Assembly (NCBI GenBank): GCA_947561715.1
Contig: OX387205.1
Span: 5,399,001-5,463,000, forward strand
Reading direction: 5' to 3'
DNA: 64,000 nucleotides
Source: Ascidia mentula
Taxonomy: Eukaryota > Chordata > Ascidiacea > Phlebobranchia > Ascidiidae
Part shown: positions 35,804 to 47,654 of the stretch, in pieces
How the letters are laid out: each line of letters begins with the position of its first letter
How positions within the stretch are numbered: position 1 is the stretch's first letter
Notes under the pieces: model-generated
Seen by the model: the letters and a program-made list of their open reading frames with translations, nothing else
What the model was told of the DNA's origin: nothing
Databases searched by the model: none
Position numbers and translations under genes: made by a program

Positions 35804-36829
35804 CTACATTCGAGCAATGGAATATCAAACGTCACCGTTCATAATGTTGGGGTCAATAGTTCAAGTAAACCAGGTAAAATAGTACAGTAATGTTTGCAAG
35901 TTGCATGGACTGCCGACTACGAAAAACTACAATGTTCGAACAACAATACTATCCACTCCAATTCCCATACGGAAAAAAAGTTTCGTTTTAAACAGTTTGG
36001 TTTTATCAATTTATGCCCGCACGGTTTCGCAGAAGTTTCCAAATGTTCATTATTTTCAGTCACTTTCCCAACTACAGTTGATGTGAATTTACCATTAAAC
36101 ATTACGGATTCATCATCTATCGTTGGTGCAGTTGTTGGGGTTGTGATCGTCATCATCTTATTAATCCTCGCCACTGGACTGGTTTTATGGAGGAAACGCA
36201 GGTAAAGTTATCAGTATGACGTAACAATGGGGTACAGAAAGTTTTTAAGTTCCGACACAACTGACCGAAGTAAACCGTGTTGTGTTTCCGATTCAAGAAG
36301 AGCTGACAACCAGCAGATTGTCAACGAGACAAGGGAAGGAGAAGAGCAAGGTAAGCAATCAGTTTGCGCGCCTGTGTTGGTTTCGTGCTTTAAACAAAAG
36401 GTTTCTTTCAACGGAAACAAAATAACTTAATGTCGTTTTTTAGTATTAGGAAACAACACACCAGCAAACTATCATAACCACAAATATGTTGTAGTGAATT
36501 ATGCACAACTACTACTTTTAACGTTTGTTTTCTAAGCACAAGAAACCTCCCAAACCCCAACCCCGATCTACGCAACCGCAAAACCACGAAAGAAGAAAAA
36601 CCAACCAAAAGCAGGAACCTCATCCAGGGTTGAATCTACCAACGAAGCGGTTTACGACCAAGTTAATAATAATGAGGATTGTGACACGTACGACCACCTC
36701 CACCACACAAGCTTACATGCACAAACTTATAACACGGAAGCACGTGGGTACAACGATGACGTAGATACACCACGTGACTGCAATGGTGCGGAACAAACTT
36801 ATGCGATGGTCAGGAAAGGAAAGAAATAA
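33281..36829 (+). CDS. C-type lectin-like receptor, class II tail, long poly-Thr stalk
   Basis: Exons: 33,281-33,521, 34,179-34,412, 35,700-35,873, 36,060-36,201, 36,250-36,350 and 36,537-36,829 (1,185 nt, 394 residues), all phases consistent. The ATG at 33,281 gives the signal peptide MKILTIILGFMFSVVFGQ; an in-frame ATG at 33,248 would add 11 residues. The lectin domain keeps the four Cys, with an insertion around LGNAYKAFVAQPK in its first half. The stalk exon holds an ACA/AAC trinucleotide run coding about 14 Thr in a row, likely to vary between individuals. The membrane segment (about 237-260) and RKR stop-transfer match the 20.3-kb gene. The tail has the same ITAM-like pair (VYDQV, x8, then YDHL) and ends with YAMV instead of YAIV. 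Intron 2 (1.3 kb) contains a long hairpin. Confidence 0.85.
35074..35209. repeat. Long hairpin with hammerhead-like half in intron
   Basis: Two arms of about 50 bp pair almost perfectly (ATTGCTGAATACTGCCCTTC and its complement at the right end, two mismatches). The centre reads GGCTG, loop, CAGCC, GAA, ACGTT, GAGA, AACGT, C, which matches stem II, GAA and stem III of a hammerhead ribozyme. The CTGATGA core is changed to TTTATGA and stem I is not formed. Probably a relic of a ribozyme-bearing retroelement end. Confidence 0.55.
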
Positions 36830-37676
36830 GAAGTAATTATGGGACAATTGTGTCAAGCTTCATGTCGTTTTGTGCTGTATCCTCCGGAGTTTTATCTCAC
36901 ATTCCTATGAATGACGTCACAATCTCTGTGTTGATGACGTCACATTTAAAACTGTGGTTATTATGTCTGTATTCGGATATTTAGTTAGTGTTTTTCTGTG
37001 ATGTTTATGATCTGATGCATGTGTTCAAAAATATATTACTGTGTTTAGTTGAAGTAAAAATTATTTACTTTGTTATGCGTGTTTATGTCTTCGTTTGTGA
37101 AGACAGAATCAATGACGTCAGTTTACTTTTCCTTTGTGTTACAGACAACTGTTGTTCCTCGTGTACTTGTAGGCAAATCTGTTGGTTTCTGGAAGTTTCA
37201 AAAACTAATAAACAGTGTGGAATTAGTGTTGCCGGAAAACATCACGTGACTGCAATGTTGGTACAGAACAAACTTAACCTCACGAATGACAAAAACAAAA
37301 TTAAATTTTGATGTTGCTTGGAACCACTTAATCATAGGTGGTTTTACAACGAAATAAAACTGAAGAAAAATAATAAAAATAAAAGTGTCTAAATCATCAG
37401 AAGTATCAGATAGTTTGAATACGACAATGTTTAAACTTAACAAACCCATACAACAAAACACACACAACAAAAAGCACGTGGGTAAACCCACACTAAACTC
37501 CTAGCACGTTTTACTACATTGGTAGTGCTGAGATCTTAAATTAAAAAATATTTCGCATTGTATTTCTATGTATCATGGTTGTGATGTCCGCCTACAGTGG
37601 CGATGAAAGCTTCTTGTTGAATCAACTTAAACATTTCACTTGAAGTTGTAAATATTATACCATAAGTTACATCTGG
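36830..37676. other. Tail-to-tail junction between plus and minus gene blocks
   Basis: Contains the CRE-type pair at 36,912-36,919 and 36,935-36,942, then class II 3' flank, a decayed class II tail piece near 37,230-37,280, and finally the reversed 3' flank of the class III gene from about 37,350. The change of orientation of the cluster occurs between about 37,300 and 37,350. No gene was seen. Confidence 0.6.
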
Positions 37677-39386
37677 TCACGTTTCAATCGACCCAGAGCA
37701 GTGCAGAGTATCGTTATCATCATCCTCACGTCGTTCCTCTTCCACGCGACTGTAAACTTCGTCGTGTGGTGGCGCCACAGAGTCGGGTTGGTTTCTATTC
37801 TTTCGTGGTTTAGCGGTTGCGTAAGTCGGTTCATCGGGGTCACCATTGGCTTCTTCTGCTTGAACAACATAGGTTGTAAATCGTATGAGAACGAATCCAA
37901 TGTATTTCTATCTTGTTGTCGAGTTGAAAGTTGAGGAACCCTAGACGCAATTATCACACTATGGAACAGAAGGACAATAAATGTCTAAGGAATATTTTAT
38001 AATATTTGCTTCCATACCATCAACCTGTTTGTCATCTGTCTGCTCGTCACTGGTTTCTTGGTTGCTTCTGTAAACAAGTTGAAATGCACAGATCGTTTTA
38101 AACGCTCCAAATTCACGTTTAAACTAAATAACGAACGTTTATTCACCTGTTGTGTTTTTTCCACCATAGGAAGGCAACAACAACACAGATGAATATGAAC
38201 ATGATTATTCCGATAACTGCTCCGGTAACAGCCGACGAACTGTTGTTGTTTGTTGGAGCTGCTACAAAAGATATTCGTGATTTACAAAAGATAAACAAAC
38301 CATAAACGTTAAGTAAGTAATTATTTTTTTAAACATGTGCATTCGGAGATGACGATGCCTGGATTATATATCAGTGAAAACAAACACATTGTTATTGACA
38401 AACAACTTAGGGGTTATGATATAACGGTTCATATAAAAGTCCTTGTCGGCCGTAAGACTGACTGTGAAACTTTTCTTTCTGACAAATAATTTAACCTGGT
38501 GAAGTGATTGGTTGGGGGCACCCGTGGTTGTATTCACACTGGTTAATGTTGATTTACCTGAGCTGGTTAAAGTTGTACTTTTGGTGTTTTTTACAATTGT
38601 GGTCGTTGTTGTAGCAGCTAAATTGTACAAAGAAGACAGAATTTAAACATTTATTTTCTGTGTCGTTTATATGGAATATACTGCGAGTTACCATTCGGTA
38701 TTCGTTGGCAAATATATCTCGATGTCACATTGCACTCAGTACTTCTCCACTTGTATGTTGAATCAAGTGAAGTTAATGAACCCATTATCACACAATACTT
38801 TTCTCCTGATGCGATCGGTTCCCCTGTTGACCACTGTCCATTGACAGCATCTGCTCCATACGTCCACTTATAGTTGTATGTTCCTGCAGCTCGTGTTGCT
38901 CCGATGTAAAAGGAATATGGTGAACCTCAAACAAGCAGGAGAATCGAAAAAATACAATTTAGAAACACGGAAGATTTACAGCTGCTAAACATAACTTTTA
39001 TCACACAAGCAAACAATCTGCTTTGTTGAAAGTCGATACTCAAACCAAATTCAAGAGCATATTTTAAAAAGACGAACTGCAATATCTGTTGTTAACGTTT
39101 TTTTACATAACAAAATACTAACCAACAACCAACTGCAACTAATTTCCTTTTAGTTTCAAGCATTGCAAATACCTGGAACTGTTCCAATTTTTCCCACCAG
39201 GAAGTTGAATTCATTTGTTGTTTTGACATCAGCTGGATGTGCGTTTATTGCACTGCATGCAGTTTCAGCTTCTGTGTATGAATTAACTTGAGGTCCGATC
39301 AAATATTCGTGGTAGTCATCCAACTTGTACCAAGTTTGTGCCAGAATGCCAGGAAAGCCAAGCAAACACAACGCAATCACAAGCAT
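37677..39386 (-). CDS. C-type lectin-like receptor, class III tail
   Basis: Minus-strand exons: 39,173-39,386, 38,692-38,925, 38,558-38,617, 38,147-38,258, 38,018-38,067 and 37,677-37,858 (852 nt, 283 residues), all phases matching. Signal peptide MLVIALCLLGFPGILAQ, then a lectin domain with four Cys; one YIGAKR residue differs (YIGATR). The stalk is short (about 20 residues, Thr-rich) and ends at a CTCAG donor followed by GTAAAT. The membrane segment (about 183-202) is followed by FLWWKKH. The tail is acidic and has only two Tyr sites, YATAKPRK and DEVYSRVE; the second is a lone YxxV after acidic residues. The membrane exon has tandem acceptors (TAGCAG), so one extra residue is optional. A class III upstream module lies at 39,486-39,770. 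Confidence 0.85.
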
Positions 39387-39485
39387 TGCAATAACTCTCT
39401 AACACTTGTTAACCTAAACACAGCCAACGTGAAGCAGGAATACTTGGAGCAATTTATTGTAGTTGATAAAATACGTGTTATAGTT

Positions 39486-39770
39486 TAATCGGTTCCAAAA
39501 ATCTTCCACGTTATGTTAATATTATCTTTATCAGAGGCGATATTTTCCTTTCCCACAAATAAACAAAAAGTCCCGCACAAAAGAACTTTGCACTTGAAAG
39601 TTTCCCGACCCTAAGGTATCTGTTATACCCGTAATGTTAGCACAGTCGGCTAATGCATAACAGAAACTCAAAATCGCCTCAATGCAAATGTCGTGTTTCT
39701 CCCAGGTAGTTCCCCCGCTTGCTACAGAAATAAACTCCTCCCTATTTCTCCTTCCGTTCACAAACTGATT
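39486..39770 (-). promoter_or_regulatory. Upstream region shared by class III genes
   Basis: Repeats the module seen split at 23,165/27,401 and again at 48,190 and 49,184. It lies 100-390 bp before the class III start codon at 39,386. A 76-codon open frame crosses it, but it is shorter or broken in the other copies, so I read it as promoter or 5' untranslated DNA. Confidence 0.45.
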
Positions 39771-40854
39771 TCTAACTGATATATATTTCTACTGCTGTTT
39801 CTATATTTCTATTGTTATAAGGTAACTCTTGTCAAACCGCGCATATTATACATACCACCTTGCATGGTTATGTGTACGGATATGAATCGGTGTGTGGGAA
39901 TTCTATCTTGGGAACACAAACATGCCTTCACACTTGAAACATGATATACCGGGAAATATTTCATATCGAAACGACGAAGCGATATTTTTAAAAGGTTCCA
40001 GAAACACCACAATTTACTTTTGATGTTTATCCAACGTGAGGTTCAGTTTGTTCTGTACCAACATTGAAGTCACGTGATGTTTCTGGACGTCATCACCCAC
40101 GTTGTACACAGTGTTATATCTGGAAGAAGGAAACCCACGTCATTATCATCCATATACGAGAGGAAGGAAGTCAAAAAGCTAATAACTTTGCTTTATATTC
40201 AGGGACCATTTCGTGCTTGTTCTCTATTGGTGTGTTGAGTTTTTTGCTGTTAATTTGTCAAAACGGGTTGGGGAAATTTTCAAAACCATTCAAGGATTTC
40301 CCTAAAAACGTAAATTCTTGATTTACATAATTTTTAACCACTGGAAACTGGGAAAGTTGACGAAGATTTGGGTAAAAGGTTTTTCGTCACTATTGTCGTT
40401 GTCGTTTACATCATGTAGCAAAATATGTTACAGATCAACTATACTGTATTGCCGGCAACACTATTTCCACACTGTTGATTACTTTTTGAAACTTCCAGAA
40501 ACCTACAGCTTTGCCTACAAGTACATGAGGAACAACAGTTGTCTGTAACACGAAGAAAAAGCAAACTGACGTCATCGCTTCTGTCTTTAGGAACGAAGAC
40601 ATAAACACGCATTTTACTTTATTATTAAACACAGTAAAACACTAAACACATGCATCAAACCGTAAACATCACAGAAAAACAATAAATAAATGCCTAATTA
40701 TAGACAAAAACCCAAAGCGGTAAAAGATGCTGAATAAATTTGTGATGTCATCCTCACAAAGATTGTGACGTCATTCATAGGAATGTGAAATTAAAATACA
40801 GAAGAAATAACACAAAGCCACTCAAAGCTTGACAAAATTGTCCATTATTACTTC
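39771..40854. other. Intergenic, with reversed intergenic module and tail relic
   Basis: Reversed copies of the intergenic module (near 39,840-39,940) and of the decayed class II tail piece (40,040-40,120), then the 3' flank of the minus-strand class II gene, including a TGACGTCA palindrome at 40,766-40,773. No gene was seen. Confidence 0.5.
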
Positions 40855-43800
40855 TTATTCGTTTCCTTTCTTAACAATCGCATAAGTTTGTTCCGCACCA
40901 TTGCTGTCACGTGATGTATCTACGTCATCGTTGTACCCACGTGCTTCCGTGTTATAAGTTTGTGCATGTAAGCTTGTGTGTTGGAGGTGGTCGTACGTGT
41001 CACAATCCTCATTATTATTAACTTGGTCGTAAACAGCTTCGTTGGTAGATTCATCCCTGGATGAGGTTCCTGCTTTTGGTTGGTTTTTCTTCTTTCGTGG
41101 TTTTGCGGTTGCGTAGATCGGTTCTGCTTGGGTTGGGGTTGGGGAGTTTTCTTGTGCTTGGAAGCAAAATATAGCAGTGTTGGGTGCGGAATATTTTGTA
41201 ATAAAGTTTGCATTTGTGTTAACGGGTAGAGTGCACACCCGTTGGGGAAATGCATTTGTTTTGTGCAAAGTACATTTTTATGTTAAATCCAGAAGGTTTA
41301 CTGGCATTGCAGCTAAGTTGGTTCAACCACTTTTTCTCCGAAGTCGAAATGAGCTCCAGGTAAGGTTTGAACTCACGACCTATCAGGCGGTTGCACAAAA
41401 CGTTTCTATGTTAAATCTATTTAGAAAATTTATCCCAACGAAGCATTGACAAATGCACGAAATCATTCAATGACAAACTACAATGACCTCCGCTTACCTG
41501 CGGCTTCTCCGTCCATTGTGGTTTTTCCAATCTGTTTGTTCCGAGCTCTGGTAAAATAAACAAAATAAGGTTTTAAGATCGCACAAGAACAAATGGCGCC
41601 AACAACATGTAACCCATTGTTACGTCATACTGATAACTTCACCTGCGTTTCCTCCATAAAACCAATCCAGTGGCGAGGAACAATAAGATGATGACGATCA
41701 CAACCCCAACAACTGCACCAACGATAGATGAAGGACCCGTGACGTTTGATGGTGAATTCACATCAACTGTTGTTGGAGAAGTTTCTGAAAAATTGGGCCA
41801 CAGCCCGCATTATTTGGTTAGAACTGAGCCCCGTCAAATTGTTTTATATACTGTAGCGACAGAATATGTTGTAAAGATGTACCGTCGCGGTTTGCGTTAG
41901 TTTCAGTGCGTGTTGCTTTTTTCTTGCGATTCTCTCACGTGTCATGTGTCACGCCATGTTCGCATCATTCGATTTACTACGAATAAAGAGCAAGCACGCC
42001 ACAATACCAAGACTGATAGATTTTAACCCCAAAATTATCGCTTCTGTGATTGTGGTATAATCATGAATCTTATATTTATTTAAGTTATTTTAAACCAGGT
42101 TAATATTTTCGCTGCAAAAGCTTAGAAATAGAAAATGTTATTAAATTTATCCAATAGAGACATGTTTAAGACGGTTTTAATCGCCTTTCATTCCAATTGG
42201 ACAATGTCTACTAAACATACGGTATATTGTATAGGCTACTAACTTCTGTATGCTCGATGATACTAAGTTGGCAGTTGATTAAATCTCATACAAGACTTTC
42301 AATATTAGGTTTTAAAAACAGCAAAAAAAAAACCTGATATGGTTGAAGTGTTGACTCTGTCATTATGAGTGGAAACTATTATGTTTGTTTCGTCTTTACC
42401 CTGTAGAGTGGTTCTAGTTACACTTGTAGTTGGAGGAAATACTGTTGTTGTCGTTTTTATTGTTGTAATTGTTTTCTTTGTAGAAGTTGTTGTAGAGGAT
42501 GTGCTCGGGGCTGCAATTCACAACACATCTTCTCGTTACTCTCCAGTATTGCTTCAATGTATACTCAATGCAAATTTATAAGCAAATTAAACGATGTCTG
42601 TGCTGCAGCGTACCAAATGATTCGTGTCGACTGCTATGCTGAATCTAAAGTCTGCTTGTGTGTTCTTGTTGTAGACTACTGAATTTAAAATTCCATGAAC
42701 AGACTTATTTATCAATAAAAACACACGTTTGCAATACCAGGTGGCGTAAAGTTTAATTTCCAAGCGCGTTTAACTAGAGTTTAGCACGTGACTGAATTGC
42801 AGCGAATTACTATAAAAAGAACGTGCGAACGTCACAGCGCGATGGCGAGAATATTAGGCTCGAGAGAAACTGTCGAAGGATTACGAAATGGGCGTTTTAT
42901 AACGAAGTGTCAGAATAAATGTTTTGTCCAGCAGGATGCCAGAAATTGTGGAAATTCTTGCAGGAAAGCTTAACTATGCTTGCGCCCTTTCCGTCTGGTG
43001 TTCTAGTGTTGAGTTTCAGGAAACATGCGGCGTGGTCAGAGCTAGGCCAGGGAAAACATGCGTGTTGCCACAGTGCGGTGCGCATTTTAAAGAATTTTGT
43101 TTTCACAAACTAATGACGTTCTTTCAAGTTTTTTTATAACTTACCTTCCGGTTTTTGTTGACAAATATATCCCGAAGTAACATTGCATTCCGTACTTCTC
43201 CACTTGTATGTTGAATCAAGTGAAGTTAATGAACCCATTATCACACAATACTTTTCATCTGCTGCGATCGGTTCCCCTGTTGCCCACTGTCCATTGACAA
43301 TATTTGCTTCACCCCACGTCCACTTATAAATGTTTGTTCCTAAATCTCGTTTTGCTCCGATGTAGAACGAGTATGGTGGACCTTGTAACAAGTAAGTGAG
43401 AATCACCAATTACATTATTTGCCCGTTTTTAGTACGTTATTGTAGCAAAAAAAGTATAAAAAAAAGCAAAATGAACAGTCTGGCGACCCACCATAAATGT
43501 TTTCCGAACCAGAATTTGCGGACAACTGGTTAACACAGAAAAGAAACTCTCGAAAATATTGGCGAATGTTCAAGCCTGTGATGAATACTTATGCGTTATC
43601 TGTTGCTGTTATTATATCATATTTCAACTATAGTTGACGGTCAGCAAGTATCAAAAATAGCAAATATTCCAAGCGCAATACTTTACATATCCTGCTTATA
43701 CCTGTAACATTCCCAATCTTTCCCACCAGGTAGTTAAATATATCTGTTGTTCCAACATTGGCGAGAAATGCATTGTGTGCACTGCATGCTGCTTCAGCTA

Positions 43801-43918
43801 CTGTGTGTGAATTAACTTGAGGTCCGATCATATATTCCCTAAAGTCGTACTTGTACCAAGTTTGTCCAAAAACAACACCAGAAGACCAAATAACACAGAG
43901 CGCAATCGTAATCAGCAT
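40855..43918 (-). CDS. C-type lectin-like receptor, class II tail (minus strand)
   Basis: Exons: 43,702-43,918, 43,145-43,381, 42,400-42,510, 41,643-41,784, 41,498-41,547 and 40,855-41,156 (1,059 nt, 352 residues). The start is the ATG at 43,918, giving a signal peptide ending VVFGQ. Exon 2 is 3 bp longer than in relatives, adding one residue in the loop after YKWTWGEAN. The Thr/Lys-rich stalk (152-188) is unlike the others. The membrane segment (about 209-232) and tail match class II, with VYDQV, x8, YDHL and a final YAIV. The 50-bp juxtamembrane exon has the length found in class III genes, not the 101 bp of the other class II genes, so it is a structural hybrid. About 150 bp upstream is a TGATTAGAATTCCCACACA block of the shared module. 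Confidence 0.85.
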
Positions 43919-44526
43919 CACGGCTCATTTGCAGTAGATTTACACGTTCTTAAAACAAAAGCTTGAGACTTAAACATATTATTTGAATCTGATCTAGCTT
44001 GCGGACAAAACAAATCGTTACAAACGCATCAGCAATCAACCTCACTCTACACGGGATGTGAGGTAATTGTGAAATGTGTGGGAATTCTAATCACGAAGGT
44101 GTAACATATTGTCTGAAGACATAATGTTACAAATGACCTGCGCAGGGGTTTTGAATAACACGATTGACAACTTTTGCATAACGTTGTCTTTGTTTAGTCG
44201 ACAGTGCATGAGAACTTGTATTCTTTGAAATAGGCTGATAATTTCCATAGCATTTAACGCCACCGAACTCGTCATTATGTGGAAAAATAACATAATTGAA
44301 CGACAAACCATGCTCCAAACATGGTTTCTTAAACTTTTATGTTCCACAACCGGATATGAATCGATGTGTGGGAGTTCTATCTTGGGAACACAAACACGCC
44401 TTTACACTTGAAACATGATATACTGGGAAATACTTCATATCAACAACATGATTTTAAAACGACGAAGGGATATTTAAGTGGTTCCGGCAACATCACAATT
44501 TACTTTTGTGTTTCTTAAAGGACTTT
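43919..44526. other. Upstream region of minus-strand class II gene
   Basis: Holds two reversed copies of the shared CTLR module: near 44,070-44,100 (GTGTGGGAATTCTAATCACG) and near 44,350-44,395 (GATATGAATCGATGTGTGGG). No exon is supported here. Confidence 0.45.
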
Positions 44527-44721
44527 TCACCAGGAAGTTGAATTCTGTTGTTGTTTTAACATTGGCCGGATATGCATTTTGTCCACTGCATGCTGTTTAG
44601 CTTTTAGGTATGAGTTAACTTGAGGTCCGATCAAGTATTCGTGATGAGGATCAGACTCGTACCAAGTTTGAGAAATAACAACAGGAAGCAAGAATCCAAA
44701 TACCATGATCAATAATTTCAT
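44527..44721 (-). pseudogene. CTLR exon 1 relic, frameshifted
   Basis: A first exon starting at an ATG (44,721) with a good signal peptide (MKLLIMVFGFLLPVVISQ) and the conserved block HEYLIGPQVNSY. A single-base deletion after that block shifts the frame before the first lectin Cys. The homology ends abruptly at CTGGTG where the others continue to the exon 1 donor. No other exon follows. Confidence 0.75.
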
Positions 44722-45731
44722 GTTTCCAATGTACCAGCACTACACACATTCACACATATATAAAAACAATCTGTGATAATTTTAAATTACGTAATTGCGC
44801 ACAATTCAAATTTATATTTGCTGTACAATGCACAAGTTCTCAGGGTTTTTAAAGATAAATGTTAACCAAAATTTGAATAGCAGATTTACGTCACAATTAC
44901 TCATATGTAAAAATAACTCCTATGACATCAATGTAATAGGCGGACCTATTAGAGCCTATTGGAATTGGCTTTAAATAAAACAACCCCAAATTAAAATAAA
45001 GCACCCAAAGTTGCTTGTTCATGAAAAAAACTACATAACAATTATTTGTGTTACTAAACATTCCACAAACTCCTGCTAAAATCTCTGAAAATCTACTTTC
45101 TTTAATGTGCCCACAAATAGCGAATTACACCGGTAAACTTTCAAACACAACATAAACTTGTACATCTTGTAAAACTCACTATGCTGTGAACGATTTTGCA
45201 CCTAAACTTACTGAACCTCTGTCATAGAGTCACCACAAACGGCTACGTAAGAATATACGTTGTTTGGTTTCACCACAGCGTTATTGACGCAACACCGCCC
45301 ACATTCGCGTGGTTCTGATTGATAATCGAAACGCGTCACACATCGGAGAGAAGACGCGTAACTACAGTGAAAACCATTCTATAAAGGAAGCATATGACGT
45401 CTGATATTTATTTGTGGTGATGGGAGACGCATTTTTATTCCATACGGAGCACAAATTGTTTGTTAATTAATAATTACCTAATATTATTTTATTTGTAACT
45501 TTCCTGTTTTTATGGTGAAATGACAGCAAATAAGTTAACACACAAATTCACTAACTTGTATTCCAAATCACGACAGTTTTACCAACTTAGAAACCAGTCT
45601 TTGGTCAAGCTGCGATTCTACTTTAACCTAATATTAACAAAAACATACTACGGTTTCAACCTAATATTAACAAACACATGCGATAAGGATATGGTTTTAC
45701 CGGAGAATAACAAACTTCTTGTTGAATCAAA
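44722..45731. other. Intergenic, no gene seen
   Basis: AT-rich sequence with no conserved exon or clear repeat. The ends border a CTLR relic and a CTLR gene. Confidence 0.45.
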
Positions 45732-47654
45732 CTAACTTACAATAACCATGAATGTATTGGAAATGTTACATCTGATGACGTTTCTATCGTCGAGATTCAG
45801 AGCAGTGCAGAGTATCGTAATCATCATCCCCACGTCATTCCTCTCCCACCTCTCTCTCTTGGAAACTTCGTCGTGTGATGGCGCCACAGAGTCGGGTTGG
45901 TTTCTATTCGTTCGTGGTTTAGCGGTTGCGTAAGTCGGTTCATCGGGGTCACCATTGGCTTCTTCTGCTTGAACAACATAAGGTTGTCAATCGTATGAGA
46001 ATGAATCCAATGTATTTCTATATTGTTGTCGAGTTGAAAGTTGAGGAACCCAAGACGCAATTATCCCACAAAGTATCTCAGTATGGAACAGAAGGACAAT
46101 AACTCTAAGGAATATTTTATAATATTTGCTTCCGTACCATCAACTTGTTTGTCATCTGTCTGCTCGTCACTGGTTTCTTGGTTGCTTCTGTAAACAAGTT
46201 GAAATGCTCAGATAGTTTTAAACGCTCCAAATTCACGTTTAAATTAAATCACGAACGTTTATTCACCTGTTGTGTTTTTTCCACCATAGGAAGGCAACAA
46301 CAACACAGATGATTATGAACATGATTATTCCTATCACTGCCCCGGTAACAGCCGACGAACTGTTGTTGTTTGTTGAAGTTGCTACAAAATGCAACAAAGA
46401 ACGTACGTCAGTGATTTGTGTTTTAAAATAAGTGCATTTAGAAAATGTTGTTAAAGTTGTTATTGTTTATATGGAGCTAAAAACCCTAATTCTTTTTTTT
46501 ATCGCTGCAATATTTCTTTGACTTTCTTGGCATCGTCAGCATTAAAAAGTCTGTATATTTTTACTTTTGTTTAAACTGCGTTGCATTTTTAGCGATGATG
46601 ACGATGCCTGGAAATATACATCAGTGAAAACAAACACATTGTTATTGACAAACAACTTAGGGTTATGATATAAAGGTTCATATAAAAGTAGTCAAAAGTA
46701 AACTTAATTGTTTGTCGGCCGTAAGACTGACTGTGAATGTTTTCTTTATAACAAATAATAATTTAACCTGGTTAAGTGATTGGTTGGGAACCCGTGGTTG
46801 TCTTCACACCGGTTGATGTTGATTTACTTGATCTGGTTAAAGTTATACTTTTGGTGTTTTTTACAATTGTGGTCGTTGTTGTAGCAGCTAAAAGGTACAA
46901 AGAAGACAGAATTTCAACATTTATTTTCTGTGTCGTTTATATGGAATATACTGCGAGTTACCATTCGGTATTCGTTGGCAAATATATCTCGATGTTACAT
47001 TGCATTCCGTACTTCTCCACTTGTATGTTGAATCAAGTGAAGTTAATGAACCCATTATCACACAATACTTTTCCCCTGTTGCGACTGGTTCCATTAATGC
47101 CCACTGTCCATTGACAATATTCGATCCATCCGTCCACTTATAGATGTTTGTTCCTGCAGCTCGTTTTGCTCCGATGTAAAAGGAATTTTGTGGAACTCGA
47201 AGAAGAAGAAAAATCGAAAAAAATACAATTTGAAAACACGGAAGATTTACAGCTGCTCAGCGAAACTTTCATCACACAAGCAAACAAACTGCTTTGTTGA
47301 AAGTCGATACTCAAACCAAATTCAAGGGCATATTTTAAATGGACGAACTGTAATAACTGTTTTCGAACGTTTTTAAGGTTGCAAAATACCCAACAATCAA
47401 CTACAATTAATTTACTATTGGTTCCAAGCATTGCAAATACCTGTAACAGTTCCAATCTTCCCCTTCAGGAAGTTGAATTCTGTTGTTGTTTTAACATTGG
47501 CGAGAAATGCAATGTGTGCACCGCATGTTGTTTCAGCTTCTGGGTATGAATTAACTTGAGGTCCGATCAAATATTCGTGGTAGTCATTCAACTTGTGCCA
47601 AGTTTGTGCCAGAATGCCAGGAAAGCCAAGCAAACACAACGCAATCACAAGCAT
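45732..47654 (-). CDS. C-type lectin-like receptor, class III with altered tail end
   Basis: Exons: 47,441-47,654, 46,962-47,195, 46,828-46,887, 46,267-46,381, 46,138-46,187 and 45,732-45,967 (909 nt, 302 residues). Signal peptide and lectin domain closely match the 37.7-kb gene. The usual acceptor of the membrane exon is mutated (CAG to CAA), but the TAG three bases upstream keeps the frame. In the tail a short GA-repeat insertion (45,848-45,862 region) adds 5 bp relative to the paralogue. This removes the VYSRV motif and gives a new, longer C-terminus with no Tyr. EPI is EPV here and the preceding Gly is changed (LMEPV). It is either a functional variant with one remaining tail Tyr or an early pseudogene. 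Confidence 0.7.

Noticed and set aside
38499-38557. Longer stalk exon of the 37.7-kb gene running to a CACCAG/GTTAAA site
   Set aside because: It would end in phase 0, which does not fit the phase 1 start of the membrane exon; the CTCAG/GTAAAT donor fits.
39531-39761. 76-codon minus frame with GGTTWEKHDI
   Set aside because: It lies in the class III upstream module; the other copies of the module have shorter or broken frames.
42788-43139. Overlapping short open frames with several Cys
   Set aside because: They lie in the intron between lectin and stalk exons of the minus-strand class II gene and show no consistent domain.
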